From Motacilla alba alba (taxonomy: Eukaryota; Chordata; Aves; Passeriformes; Motacillidae), in contig NC_052018.1 of NCBI RefSeq assembly GCF_015832195.1, forward strand, positions 65,843,666 to 65,907,665: a DNA stretch of 64,000 nucleotides, given 5' to 3'. The notes under the pieces were generated by a model. The model had not been told where the DNA came from, did no database searches, and was given only the letters and a program-made list of their open reading frames with translations. The first letter of the stretch is position 1. Every line of letters begins with the position of its first letter. Below are positions 53,151-64,000 of this stretch, piece after piece. Both the position numbers and the translations under genes were made by a program.

Positions 53151-56100
53151 TATGATCATTGAAGTTCATGATTCATTTGGACACCATTGCAGTCTAGTAT
53201 GCTCTGGAAAGGATCATGAGGAAAGAAACAATTCTGCACTCATTCCATGGTGTAGCCACCAGTTAAGCAACAAGGATGAAAATAGTGAACAGATGTTGGA
53301 TTCTCTAAGCATTCTGCACTACAATGAATGCAGCTGGGAACAGGTGAAAGGATATAGTTGTGCCACTAAGGATTGGCACTTACATGGTGCCAAATTAAAG
53401 TTGGATGGACAGCCTCATTTCTGAAATTTCATCATTTTGAATGCTTGGCTTTTCAAATACAACATTATTTCCTAACTAAGCAAAAACACAGTTTCAGTCA
53501 CTTGTACTGTGCAAAAAAGTCCACTGAAAAATACCCACCAACATGACAGCACGTGGTTAGAATTCACGCTATCTAGAATGGGCAGCAGTTTCTGGTATAT
53601 TAAACAGAGAGGTTAAGAGACCACTGGCTGATGTGTGTTTAAATACAGCAAATGAGGGGTGTGGAAGAAACTCCCACTGCTGGATGTGCCAAATCTGTGC
53701 AGGTAAACCGCGGTCTGTGCTCCCTCAGCAGTCATTTGAGAATTGGAACACATTACCTCTGAGGCATGAATCTCAGCTTTCCTACACCTTAGTGTCATAT
53801 ATTTGACACTAAGCATAACTTAAGTACTCTGTTGGATTGAGACTGCTATTTTTCAGCCTTGTAGTTTTCCAAAACTACTGAATTTTCTGCAGGCCTTATC
53901 ACTTTATAGATATATCTTCACTGTAATTGAGGGATATAAAGTAAAAAACCATTGAAAATAAAATCAGGACTCTTGAAATACATTATTGGTTATAAAAAAA
54001 TCAAATTTGCTGTTTTGCACACTCCTCAGATTTCAAACATCTTGACTAATTTTCTGAGAAGACACAGAATAGTAGGTCATCCGGGGGAAAAAAAAGGACT
54101 TGAGACTTCTTTGAAGTAGTTTATAGGAGGCTGCCAGAAGAAATTTTTTTCATTTAGGACAAAAAGAACAAAAAGAAAGAAAACTTGGTTGGTATCCACA
54201 TATGTCGTGTGACAAGCTGCTTTTTGAAAAGACTGCTTATGGTTGTTAAAACATTATACGCATCTGAGAACCAATTTTGACAAAAAAGCTCTCTGATCTC
54301 TAGCACACATGCAATCACATGTAAGACAGAAAGTGTTTGCTAGGCACAGCAAAAGGAAGTAATGTCAGCTGTAGCTTTGGGACATTTTAAATAAACACCT
54401 TCAGTTCTAAACTGAACTTCTATATATGCAGTCTGTAACTCTTTGTTCTGTAAGTGATTTTCCTTCTGACAAGAACTGCATTCTTTAGTGTTTTGCATCT
54501 GTGACAGCAAGAAACTGCAAAAGTAGCTCAGAAGAGATGAGTCCTGAGCTCTGCAACCAGCCAGCTTGTTGTTAGGAAGAAAATGTCCTTCATCTGGAAG
54601 TTATGAGTGAAGAACTTAGTATGTCTTTCACAGAGACAAATCACTGACTCAATGCTGCAACAGCTCTGAAAAGGAGTGGCTTTGCTTTTGTCATCCCCAA
54701 TACGTCATATCACTGAATTTGCTGTGCAGATGTTTGAGGCAGGGTTAATATTTGAGAACTATCTCTACGACAAAAGCAAATAGACACCCTTAAATTTGTT
54801 GAGATCATCACCATTAGTTACAGGATTAGATTAAACAAACAAGGGAACAAACTGCAGACTACATAATTTCTGAAATATTCAGGTACTTTTTGTTTCTATA
54901 AATTAAATTACAGACTAACAAATAGTGTTTGGTTTGTAAACTTAAAAGGTATCTTAAAAAGATGTTTAGAGAAGTTATATTTTTCAGTAGAATGTCTTAC
55001 CAGGAGAAAGTAGGAGAAAAAAAATAAAAAAGAGACATTAAAGAGACAAAAATAGGTACTGCTAGAAAATCAGCACTCCATTTTAGGCTAGAACAATTTT
55101 CATCATGACTGGACTGCGAGATGTCTGTGCTGAATTAGTTGCTTGTGAATGATATAAAGCATACAGCCTGAAAATGTTATCTCTGACATAAACAGACTGT
55201 TTAGACAAAATAAGGTACTTGGAAGTAGAAAGATTTGGTACATAACTCATGTTACCATGGTGAGATGGAAAGCGAGATAAGGATTGTAACTGCGCTCCAA
55301 GTACTCCAGTTGGAAGAACAATACTGAACCTAAACATGCAACTCAGTGGCAGTTTTATGCACTCTCTTGGCAGTACTTTGAAAACTATCTAATAATAATC
55401 TTGATAGCAGACATTAAACCAGATGCCCCTTTCCTTGCTCATGGAATTAGCAACATTTATATTCTAATTTTCAGCTTGATCGTTACTCAGCTTGCAAAAA
55501 AATTTCCAAATATACTGATCTGATACGAGTATGGCTCATTATTTTCTTTAATTATTTCACCTCTCTAACTAGTTATGGAGCCTAATGGATTTAAAAAAAC
55601 AAGCAAGAACCAGTGAAACTGGGGTTTTGAAACATTATGAACGGACAAGTGCAAAATTATTTACCGACCAAACCACCTGCAGCTACCTTATAGAATAGTA
55701 TTTCAAAAGCATTAAACACAGATGTTCAATTGCTGGGATTTATGCCTAGAGTGAGGTCTTTTTATGTTCAGAGAGTTTAGAGGAGTGTAGGCTCCTTAGG
55801 ATAGAGGCTGATGGAATAAAGCTGCAGCTTAACAAGATCCAACTGACAGCAGCTTATGACTGCTGCTAACAACGTAGAAAACAGGCAGCAGTTGTTTAGA
55901 TGGCCACCACAAATAAAAGTAAAATTATGCAAAAATGATAAATAACTAGCGAAAAGAAGCTGTGTGTATGTAGAGCAGCAGTACAGTGATGAGAACTGGC
56001 ACTGAGCCAGGAGTCATGCCAGTCTGAAGGACAAGAAAGTCTTGGGAGCTGACCAGAGTAAGCATAGATAAACTATTGTCTTTGTCCCTCAGCTGATCAG

Positions 56101-56304
56101 CCAGCTGGCAAAAGTGCTCAGACCCCACTCTCTGGCTACCAGCTCTTTGTGGACTGAGTGGTGCTGCTCCTCAGGAAGGATCCAGCAAAAAAGGCACATA
56201 CAGCCAGGGGCAGGTTAAGAACTGGAACACCGTGATGGAATACACACTCAAGAAAGAAAATGGCTTCAATGGCACTCTAATCCTGCCTACAATCCAATTA
56301 AATT

Positions 56305-56321
56305 AAAAAAAAAAAAAAAAA
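56305..56321. repeat. A17 homopolymer
   Basis: Seventeen A residues followed by GAAAGAAAAG. Confidence 0.9.
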
Positions 56322-56579
56322 GAAAGAAAAGCAGTGTTTTGCTCAGTGAATGATGAATCTAAAGATTTTTTTGTCTTCAAAATACAGGTAAATGATTGGG
56401 CATTAAATCCAGCTTCATTCTCACACAGTCATAGCAGACACATTCTGTCTTCCAAATATGTTATTTCCATACTTTTCCTTTAGAAATGATGACTGAAAAA
56501 ACACAATATTTTGTTTAGCCAAATACATTCTCATTTATTATTTATCAAATACAATTTGATACAGATTGAGCTTGACAGA

Positions 56580-56682
56580 TTTTTTGTTTTGTTTTGTTTT
56601 GTTTTGTTTAGGTTTGGTTTGGTTTTTTGTTGGGCTTGGGGTTTTTTGTTTGTTTATTTGGTTTGTTTTGTTTGGGTTTTTG
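56580..56682. repeat. (TTTTG)n microsatellite and G/T-rich tract
   Basis: Several perfect TTTTG units (about 56583-56610) grade into GGTTT and TTTG units. The Phe/Leu-rich ORFs here are composition artefacts. Confidence 0.85.
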
Positions 56683-58845
56683 CATGTTTGGGAGCAGGGC
56701 TATAAAACCATGGTCCAAATACTTACAGAAAAGAGAAGCAATGAGAATAAGACAATACAGTATTGCAGAAGGAGCTACTAGCTTTCTCAGAAATGAAAAC
56801 TGGGAATCTCCATTCTTTTTCTTTAGCTTGCTTGAAACCTAAGCAAACCTTATCCATGCCAGGTGTCTGCCTCGGGCTGAAAAGCTCTAAAACCTGTCAA
56901 CAAGACCTATTCAACCATTTCTCAATAATAAACTAATTGCAGGGCGGGGAGGGGGGAAATGACTGTCCCAAATCAAAGATCAAAAGCCTCTAGACTGGAA
57001 AGGTTTGAACTCCTGTCCTTGGCAGTAGGATCTTGAAAACTGACAAACGGTAGCATGCATCGAACTTCATCTATCCATTATAAAATCCCGTCAAATTGGT
57101 CAAGTTTTGGACACCTCAGTTCAAACATTAATTTTAGCAACTCACCGTTAATGCCAGTTGTAAGAAAGACACTCACCTGCAATGTAAATTTCAACAAAAT
57201 CTGCACATAAATGAGACTGAAACTGTTATATGCATTGATCATAGTACAGCTTGCTCCATTACATGGCCTCATGTTTAAGCCACACAGCAGCACTGAGGTC
57301 GACAAAAAATGCTTAAGTATAGTTAAGTTTATTTTGTTAGAGAAGCTTGCCCTTTTGAATGTGAAGAGAGAGAGAAAAGAGCATTTCCATGTCTTCTGTC
57401 ATTGCTGTGAAATTGTGCAGCAAAGAAGGCAGTGGAAAACATCTATATTTGCAGCTGAACGTGTAATGAGTGAATAACCATGATGTATATTTACATCTAC
57501 ATGCATATTAGCTGTGTTTCCAGGTCTGCTGTTATAGTTATCTTTTCCATTCTGTGTCCCACCACAAAAAAAATAAGAAGCTGGCTGCATGTGATGAAGT
57601 TCATGCACAGGAGTGAACTCTAGAAGGTGCAGAGGATGGGATGAGTCATGATGACTGAATTTCTCTTGCTTAAGTATGTGAGCAGAGTGGGGACTTACTA
57701 CGACAGTTTACAAAAGGTCATAGAATGCTTTTTGTTTCAGTTTTCCTACTTTGCTCCCCATGAAAGATGCATTAAATGCTGTTGCTTTAAAGGGTTGATA
57801 CAAATTAAATAAACTTTAATGATTTAAAATTTAATGGGTCAATCAACATAGATTTATTTACAATAGTGTCTGTTGTCACTCATCACTCTAAGCATCTATG
57901 TAATTTGGTATCTATGTTTCCAAGTCATATCTTCAGTCACATTTCCGTAGCTGCAGATATTATTCAGTGTGATACAGGAAAAGTACATTTTTAAACCAAG
58001 ATAAGCTAAGAATGATAAGGATTTTTAGTTAAGAGTGACACAAAACAATATGGTGAGTTATCAACATAAAAAGGAATTTCTAGTACCTTTCAGTACTTTA
58101 GTCTTTTCAAACGAACAGAAGTAAAACTAAAATGGATATAGCCTGGAATTTGGGTAACAGGAAGCCTGCAATTGGGGAACAAGTCAGCTTGATAGCCACG
58201 TGAAAATGGTATTCCAAGTCCATCATTTACTTGCATAGATTACAGGTGAGAAAGACTATCCCATCCTCTGTGCAAGACCATCAGGCCTTGTTAAGGAGAC
58301 TTCTGCCTGTGACCATCAGGGACTCTCTCCAGGAGTTTGCCGGCAAACATCAGTGTTTGACATGACCTCTTCATGGCTGGTTTCTCTTACTCTTCTGAAC
58401 AGAAGGATTCTTCCATGACTTCACTTTTTGCACCATTATTTTACAGGTTTTAAATAAAAATTAGCATTTATTTTTCTGGATTTTCCAATATATATTTATG
58501 GTTGTCTAATAATAGTTTTGCATGCATGCATCTGAGATACATTATACAACAGTACCTGTATTTCTCCAACTACTTCGTTTGAGTATGAGTAGAACTCTCC
58601 TATATGCTGAGAATGTTTTACAAGTTCAAGCCTGTATCACTCAGTTAAATTTGTGGTCAGGAGACAAGAGTGTGTCATAGTGCCTGGCAGGAAGCAAAGC
58701 CCCAGGCAGGCTTAACACTATCACATAATCTTAGCTTTTTGTTCATGGGTGCTCTCATACATGATGGCATACGGAGGGCAAAAACTAGGCATGCATTTGT
58801 AGACTGCAAACACATATGTAACTTTCAATTAATATTAATTCAATC

Positions 58846-58876
58846 ATTAATTGTGTATTAATTATACACAATTAAT
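58846..58876. repeat. perfect inverted repeat, 13-bp stem and 5-base loop
   Basis: ATTAATTGTGTAT (58846-58858), loop TAATT, then ATACACAATTAAT (58864-58876). AT-rich; could form a hairpin. There is no T run after the stem to suggest an RNA polymerase III unit. Confidence 0.9.
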
Positions 58877-59536
58877 TGTGCACATGCTTTGTTGCCCAGT
58901 GTTTTACTTGACCACAGAAGCATTTTTCCAAAATATCTCCAGCCTTCCATTCCTGCTTTGGTCTCCATTGTTTGTTACTATCACTAAAAGCAGTACTTGA
59001 GGACATTTCCCTCAAACCCCACTGTTAAATGAAAGCATTCAGTCACCTGTGCTGCTCCAGCAGAATGCTCTGGCTGTGATCATGGGATTCGTGTACAATG
59101 TGGATTTATTTTGCCGTTGACTTCTGGGAAACACTACGTGGAGCAGAGGAAGTGCTCTGTGCATCCCCCATCAGATCAAGGAAGCACACAGATAACAGCA
59201 TGCAAACCTGCTCAGCCATAGTCTCCAAGCAGCTCTGCATCCTCATATGCACAGGGAAATTGTCCATGTGTTGTACATCCACTATTTCAGCCACTCACAC
59301 CATCCCTTCAGCTATGAATTTGACTCCTAATGTAACTGCAGAGTAAGTTAAATGCATCCCTCTGCTTTGGGCAAGAATGTGCCTCCTGCAGCTTTCCTGG
59401 TCTAACTGGCTGAACCTGCTGCTGGTCCCTTTCTCACCACTGGCTGACAAGTAGAAACATGAAAAATCTCTCATTCACTTCAGAGAGGAAAAAGCTCAGA
59501 AGAATAGGAAAGTGAGTATGAAAGAAAGAAATCCTT

Positions 59537-59552
59537 AAAAAAAAAAAAAAAA
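59537..59552. repeat. A16 homopolymer
   Basis: Sixteen A residues inside a purine-rich stretch (about 59480-59860) that is mostly A and G on the + strand. Confidence 0.85.
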
Positions 59553-61329
59553 GGTAAAAAGTGAAAGGCCTAAACTGAGGTCAGGAGAAAAATAACATTC
59601 ATGGGAAAAGGAAATAAAAATAGAGGAGAAAAATAATCAAAGAAAACAAAGGGAAAAAGAAAAGTTGTTAAAGAATTACAAGAATTGCAGCTGTTATGAT
59701 GAAAATAGAAGGGAGATAAGGCAAAATGGTGTGTAGAGGAAGCGGAGGAGAGACTAACATGGGAAAGATTAGAAGAAGTAGTCTTGAAGGAAGAGAGATA
59801 CAAAAGCCATTACGGATCAGAAAAAAAGGAAGCTAAAGTGTTGTCTTACAAGCTAAACTATTTCACCAGTTCATTGTGTAACGATCATGAGGCTATTAAA
59901 ATTTCTGTAGCATTTCCAGTGGCCAGCCAGTTCCTTAAATCCAGCTGCTGTTGGAAGCCAGTGTTCTGACATGTGGATAAACATAATTTAGCAAAAGGAA
60001 CACAGTGGCTGGGCAGCCACTGGTTGCAACAAAGAGTGAAACGGTAAGAAAAAAAAAAATTCAGACTGGTAAAATGTAAAATGGTAAAAAAAAATCCGAC
60101 CAAACTTCAGCCTTTAGGATGAGAGGGTACCAAAAGCCTGTTTTGTAAGATACACATTTCTCTTCCTCATTCCTGAGACCTCCAGTGCAGAGAAAGGAAA
60201 AGAAAACCAAAACCCACTAAAACCAAAGAGCTGTTATTTTGTATTTGAAATATGAAGCACCCATCTTATTTAAAGGCAACCAACCAGATAAGCTAAGTAA
60301 TATGGCCAAAAATAACCCTTTCCTGGTCTCCCAGTGCAGGCAACTGAAGGTAAAATGGAATATTTTTATCCCAATTACTGTACCATAATGTCAATAGCCC
60401 TTGTTCAATAGAGCATTTTTGTTGACATTCAAGTGACAAAGGGAAGTCAGTTAAAAAATAGAATTACATGTAAAAGACCAAGTGACACAGAAATTAAGCT
60501 CACAATATGAAGATTAGGTGGGTGTTGATTATATTTTATTCTATAACCTCATGCCTGATTGATTGCACTGTCCCAGAGATACGGGACTACAAATGACTGA
60601 ATTTTTCAAGCTGCTTCACACAGGAATCAGCCAGCTTTATGAAAGTTAATATTAATGAAATTAAGGTAAATTATTAGTTCAGGCAAGATCTACTGCTATA
60701 TGTTTGGCATTATGTAATGTAATTAGTACTGATTAAACAATTAATCATGGCAAATTATCAGTCACATTTTGCCCTTGTTTTTTTTTTTTTTATATTGACT
60801 CCTCTGTGAACAGATGATGACTTTTATTGACTTCTTTGGTTTTAATATTGGTTCTAATCACTCCAAATGAGTATGTGAGGAAAAAAAATTAAATCCCAGG
60901 CTTTTTTTGCACTGTTGATATAAAACTCAAGTATCCCAAAGTTGTGGTATTCAGTTTACTACTAGTTGTACAGTTAATAATATCTCACTTAGTTGATAAC
61001 TCTATCACAACCAAAACCAGAATATCTGTCTTGCCTTGCTTGTATTAAAAAAAAAAAAGAAAAAAAAAGGGTAGAAGGAATGGAGGAAGTAATGGGAGGA
61101 ATGAATTTCTATGGCATCAATGAATTTTTATGCCATGTAAAACAAAAAGGGTAGTAGGCAGGCCTAACAAATGGTAGGAAATACATACAATTTTGCTCCT
61201 GCCTGTGCAAGGGAAAACAATTCATCTAATGGCATGAGAGGCCTGCAGTCAACATGCAAGCATTCCACACCCTGGTATATAATTACACTATGTGCCTAGT
61301 AATCAATTAATACAGCTCTCCCAGAAGGT

Positions 61330-61420
61330 AGGAAAGTAATGTAATTACTGTCTCACAGGTGAGGAATAAAGGCTCAAAGACTCCATCTAAGCCTGTGGAA
61401 CAAGGCTTCTGCACCCATCC
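61330..61420 (-). mobile_element. possible MIR (CORE-SINE) relic
   Basis: TCTCACAGGTGAGGAATAAA and GGCTCAAAGACTC resemble the reverse complement of MIR (TTTTACAGATGAGGAAACTG, AGGCTCAGAGAGG). Short and diverged. Confidence 0.35.
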
Positions 61421-62540
61421 TAAACCCCAGCCACCCTTACATGAGCATGTGACAGTTCATTTCCAACCCACTTTGGTTTTTGCAAGGAAAGGAAAGCTTT
61501 GGCACCTATCTGGGGAGAAATTTCAGTGCACGCCAGCCAAATTCCCTGTCTGAATGGACCATTGTGATGAAAAAGACTTCAGTCTAGATATAGCTAGAGA
61601 GGTTTACCAGAACCCATAGTGGTTAAAGTATCTGTACCTGAAATAATGTTGTCCCACATCTGCCTTCAATCTCCTGGATAAAGAAGGTGTCACTTGCATG
61701 TCTCATCTCTTGACAGGAACCTAGGCTGACTTGTGCCTCCCTCCATCAAGAAAAAAAAAAAAACAAACTTGTTTCTAAGTTATAGTCTTCCCCCAGTTTA
61801 TATTCTGGTATCATAACTGCTGGGCAAATAAATACTAATTACAAAAATTGTCATGGAGTTAATATAGCATGACAAATTAACATATTTACCACACCAAAAT
61901 CCCCAAACACAATTTTTCTCCAAGAATGCTGTCTTTTCTTGCCTTATTTTGCCAAACTGCTCTTCTTTTCACCTACTCCCATCTACACTGCATGCACCAT
62001 CTTTGTGTGACATGGAAATATGCATTCTCCAAAAGCCACCTGAGGATACCTGGATCATTTTACTGAAGCCACTGATTTAAAGGATTGTAAAGAAATTATT
62101 ATGTGCAAAAAAATGCTATAGTAGCAGTAGAAACGATTGTTTGACAGATGTTGCCATGTATTTTAAGCGCTACTTTCTTTCCTACTGGGGGCACCCCTTC
62201 ACTGCTAGTTAGATCTTCCCTTGGGTTACCTGGTTCTGTACACACAGGCTGTCCAGACAACCAGGTAATGTTTCCCATTTGGGGTGGTTGCCATTGCTCT
62301 GCGGCACAAAATAGTTCTGTTTAGGTATTTACATGACAAACAAACATTACAGCATGGAGACACAACCACACAACTTCATTCTCTTGTTAGTGGCACAGAC
62401 ACCGCATGTTGTGTGTTTAATTTGAAGAGTATTTTAGCAAAGATGCTTTCTCCAGCACGCGTAGTCAGCACACATGGTACTACATGGTCCTAAGGTCAGG
62501 AAACTTGTTTTATGTTGATTTCTAACAAGGTGTCTGTTTC

Positions 62541-62680
62541 AGAGAGGCTGTCAATGTCCCATCCCTGGACCTGGCTTTGAGCAATTGGGTCTAGTGGAAG
62601 GTGTCCCTGCCCATGCCAGGGCAGTTGGGACTGGATGATCTGTAAGGTTCCCTCCAACCCAAGCCATTCCATGATTCTAT
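62541..62680 (+). mobile_element. CR1 LINE 3'-end fragment
   Basis: CCCATCCCTGGA, GCTTTGAGCAA, CTAGTGGAAGGTGTCCCTGC, a CCATGCCAGGGCAGTTGGGA block, CTGGATGATCTGTAAGGTTC, CCTCCAACCC and the terminal CCATGATTCTAT follow the well-known 3' end of avian CR1 elements. About 25 bases of the usual sequence between ATCCCTGGA and GCTTTGAGC appear deleted. No reverse-transcriptase coding part is present, as expected for typical 5'-truncated insertions. It ends in the CR1 terminal ATTCTAT and lies about 0.8 kb upstream of the predicted RAB32 start. Confidence 0.92.
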
Positions 62681-62900
62681 AACTGGCTAGGGTCATTTTT
62701 AAAACAACCAGACAACAATAAAAATATTTTATTAGATCAATTTAGCAACAGGAGGGCACCAAATTTAGCCGTAGGTGTTTGACGGCAATCCTGCAGATGA
62801 GGAGGTGATTTCTTCCCTGCTCGACCGAGCCTTTTCCGCAGAGCGGCCACCGCTGCGTCACTGCTGCCGCCTGGGCACGGGCCTATCTGCCCTGGCCGGG

Positions 62901-62984
62901 CTCAGCACGGCCCGGCCCGCACTGCCGGCCCTGTTTGCCCCGGCGGGCTCAGCTCAGCACGGCCCGGCCCGCACTGCCGGCCCT
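62901..62984 (+). repeat. perfect 32-bp direct repeat in the CpG island
   Basis: A 32-base unit beginning CTCAGCACGGCCCGGCCCGC and ending GCCGGCCCT occurs at 62901-62932 and again, identically, at 62953-62984, with a period of 52 bases. Exact identity suggests a recent duplication or length polymorphism. Confidence 0.95.
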
Positions 62985-63484
62985 AGGCCGCACGGCAGGG
63001 CCTGCGAGGGTGGGGAGGTGGCCGGGGCGCAGGGAGCACTACAGCTCCCCAGACTGGCTCCTGGGAATGGAGACCGGGAGCAAGCACGGGCTGCTGGAAC
63101 CCTGCCATCGCCACGCATCCTGATAAGGCCCTCGGTCCCACGGACCTCTCTGCCGTAAAACACTCTTTGCCGGACGGTGGGGAGAGAACCCGGGTGCTTT
63201 CAGAGACTCCACCGGGAGAAAACTTCGCTGCCGCCACCACCACTGGAAGCAAAGTACCGAAGAATGGTGCGGACACAGAGCTGACACTTTCTCAACCCGA
63301 GCCCTCTTCTGAGGCTCAGCCCCCACTACGGCCCTGCCGCTCCCAGCCCGGCCCGCCCGGAGCAGCTGCGGGGGAGGTCCTCCCGCCCGGGCCCTTTCCC
63401 GTTCCCACCTCCCGCCCGGTGTCCCGGAGCGGCGGGGCGGGCCGCTCCCTCTCCCCGCCTCTCCCACCGCCCTCCCCCGGGCCG

Positions 63485-63491
63485 CTATAAG
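63485..63491 (+). promoter_or_regulatory. RAB32: TATA-like box of RAB32
   Basis: CTATAAG lies inside otherwise GC-rich sequence, 221 bases upstream of the RAB32 ATG. Usual spacing would put the transcription start near 63516. GC-rich, Sp1-like sequence lies just upstream. Confidence 0.55.
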
Positions 63492-63513
63492 CCCGCGGAG
63501 TTTCCGCGTCCTG

Positions 63514-63525
63514 TGACTGCAGTCA
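63514..63525. promoter_or_regulatory. RAB32: 12-bp palindrome TGACTGCAGTCA at the predicted RAB32 start
   Basis: A perfect palindrome with two TGACT half-sites, followed at once by an E-box-like CAGGTG. It overlaps the transcription start expected from the TATA-like box. Binding by any factor is inference. Confidence 0.5.
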
Positions 63526-63711
63526 GGTGGTGGCTGGTTCTCTGGTCCCTCCCGCCCTCTGTCCCGCTTCTTGTTCCCCCGCCCGGCGAGGGCCGGCCCT
63601 GCGGGGAGCGGGCTGGGGAAAGTTGGAGGAAAGTTGCTGCCTGGGAAAGTTTAGAAGCGGGAGAGCCGCGGCCCCGGCAGCCCGGCCTCTCCGGCGCAGT
63701 CCACGGGAGGG
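63516..63711 (+). other. RAB32: RAB32 5' untranslated region (start approximate)
   Basis: The stretch between the start expected from the TATA-like box and the coding ATG contains no upstream ATG, so scanning ribosomes would first meet 63712. Confidence 0.5.
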
Positions 63712-63940
63712 ATGGCCGGCGGGGAAGGAGCGGGAAGCGGCGTGCCGGAGTGCCGGGAGCACCTCTTCAAGGTGCTGGTGATCGGCGAGCTGGGCGTGGG
63801 CAAAACCAGCATTATCAAGCGCTACGTGCACCAGCTCTTCTCCCAGCACTACCGGGCCACCATCGGCGTGGATTTCGCGCTCAAAGTCATCAACTGGGAC
63901 AGCAAGACCCTGGTGCGGCTGCAGCTCTGGGATATCGCAG
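63712..63940 (+). CDS. RAB32: RAB32 coding exon 1 (N-terminal part of the GTPase domain)
   Basis: The ATG at 63712 has G at -3 and G at +4, a good initiation context. Seventy-six codons plus one base run to a GTACGC donor at 63941, so codon 77 (Gly) is split. After a short variable N-terminus (about 16 residues, Gly-rich) the protein reads EHLFKVLVIGELGVGKTSII. The P-loop GELGVGKT is at residues 25-32, switch I with Thr50 is in RATIGVDFAL, and the G3 motif begins at residues 73-76 as WDIA. WDIAG, rather than the usual WDTAG, marks the RAB32/RAB38 group. RAB32 is distinguished from RAB38 by the MAGG start and by synteny with GRM1. Known family roles are trafficking to melanosomes and other lysosome-related organelles, and mitochondrial association. 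The N-terminus is about seven residues shorter than the human one as I recall it. The remaining exons lie beyond the window. Confidence 0.96.
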
Positions 63941-64000
63941 GTACGCGACAGGACGGGCGGGCTGCTCCCTGCAGGGTGCGCCGGACGGCGCTGGCAGCCC
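63941..64000 (+). other. RAB32: start of RAB32 intron 1
   Basis: Begins with GTACGC after the split Gly codon. Sixty GC-rich bases are visible before the window ends. Confidence 0.9.

Larger units (their letters stand above)
44000..62540. other. intergenic sequence upstream of RAB32, second part
   Basis: No gene can be supported. The longest open frame (50608-50997, 129 codons) has no recognisable domain. Visible contents are an AT-rich near-palindrome at 44801-44866, MIR-like relics at 46810-46890, 53021-53150 and 61330-61420, A16-A17 runs at 56305-56321 and 59537-59552, a G/T tract at 56580-56682 and a 13-bp stem inverted repeat at 58846-58876. An ATTA/TAAT-rich block lies at about 60515-60780. 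The remainder is ordinary AT-rich sequence. Confidence 0.7.
62815..64000. promoter_or_regulatory. RAB32: CpG island at the RAB32 promoter and first exon
   Basis: Composition changes sharply from AT-rich to strongly GC-rich with dense CpG from about 62815 to the window end. GC-box-like GGGCGG sequences occur around 63430-63440. The island covers the predicted promoter, the 5' UTR, coding exon 1 and the start of intron 1, the usual arrangement for a broadly expressed Rab gene. The ORFs of 60-142 codons in other frames and on the minus strand are by-products of the low stop frequency. Confidence 0.9.

Noticed and set aside
56935..57040. GGTTTGAACTCCTGTCCTTGG, resembling a tRNA T-arm or reversed MIR
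   Set aside because: No cloverleaf can be drawn around it and the MIR similarity is limited to one short block.
63039..63467. 142-codon minus-strand frame and other long frames in the CpG island
   Set aside because: GC-rich DNA with few stops gives long frames in every phase; only the frame from 63712 has a recognised protein and a correct splice donor.

Overview
This is a stretch of vertebrate nuclear DNA, most likely from a bird. It is AT-rich and intron-dominated, with long stop-riddled stretches, eukaryotic splice sites, one CpG island and a CR1 LINE tail of the avian type. Two genes are recognised, both on the + strand: the 3' end of GRM1 (metabotropic glutamate receptor 1) and the first exon of RAB32. 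Human chromosome 6q24 has the same neighbours in the same order and orientation, which supports both identifications.

Layout. Positions 1-25530 are GRM1 intronic sequence, interrupted by a small alternative exon at 14860-14940. That exon encodes the complete short tail of the mGluR1b isoform and then a stop. The exon at 25531-26353 encodes the long mGluR1a tail, with a Homer-binding motif and a C-terminal PDZ ligand. A 3' untranslated region of about 3 kb follows and probably ends just after the AATAAA at 29303. The ligand-binding and seven-helix exons of GRM1 lie upstream of the window.

From about 29326 to 62540 there is no gene I can support. The interval holds homopolymers, G/T-rich low-complexity tracts, AT-rich inverted repeats, a local duplication, several weak MIR-like relics and one 3'-truncated-type CR1 fragment at 62541-62680. 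From about 62815 to the end of the window lies a CpG island that carries a TATA-containing RAB32 promoter, the 5' UTR and coding exon 1 (63712-63940). RAB32 intron 1 begins at 63941.

The two genes are neighbours without an obvious shared function. GRM1 encodes a neuronal Gq-coupled receptor; RAB32 encodes a small GTPase of lysosome-related organelles and mitochondria. The most informative discovery is the mGluR1b cassette exon, which is too short to appear in ordinary ORF scans. Its presence shows that both tail isoforms can be made from this locus. I found no evidence of an undescribed multi-gene system.
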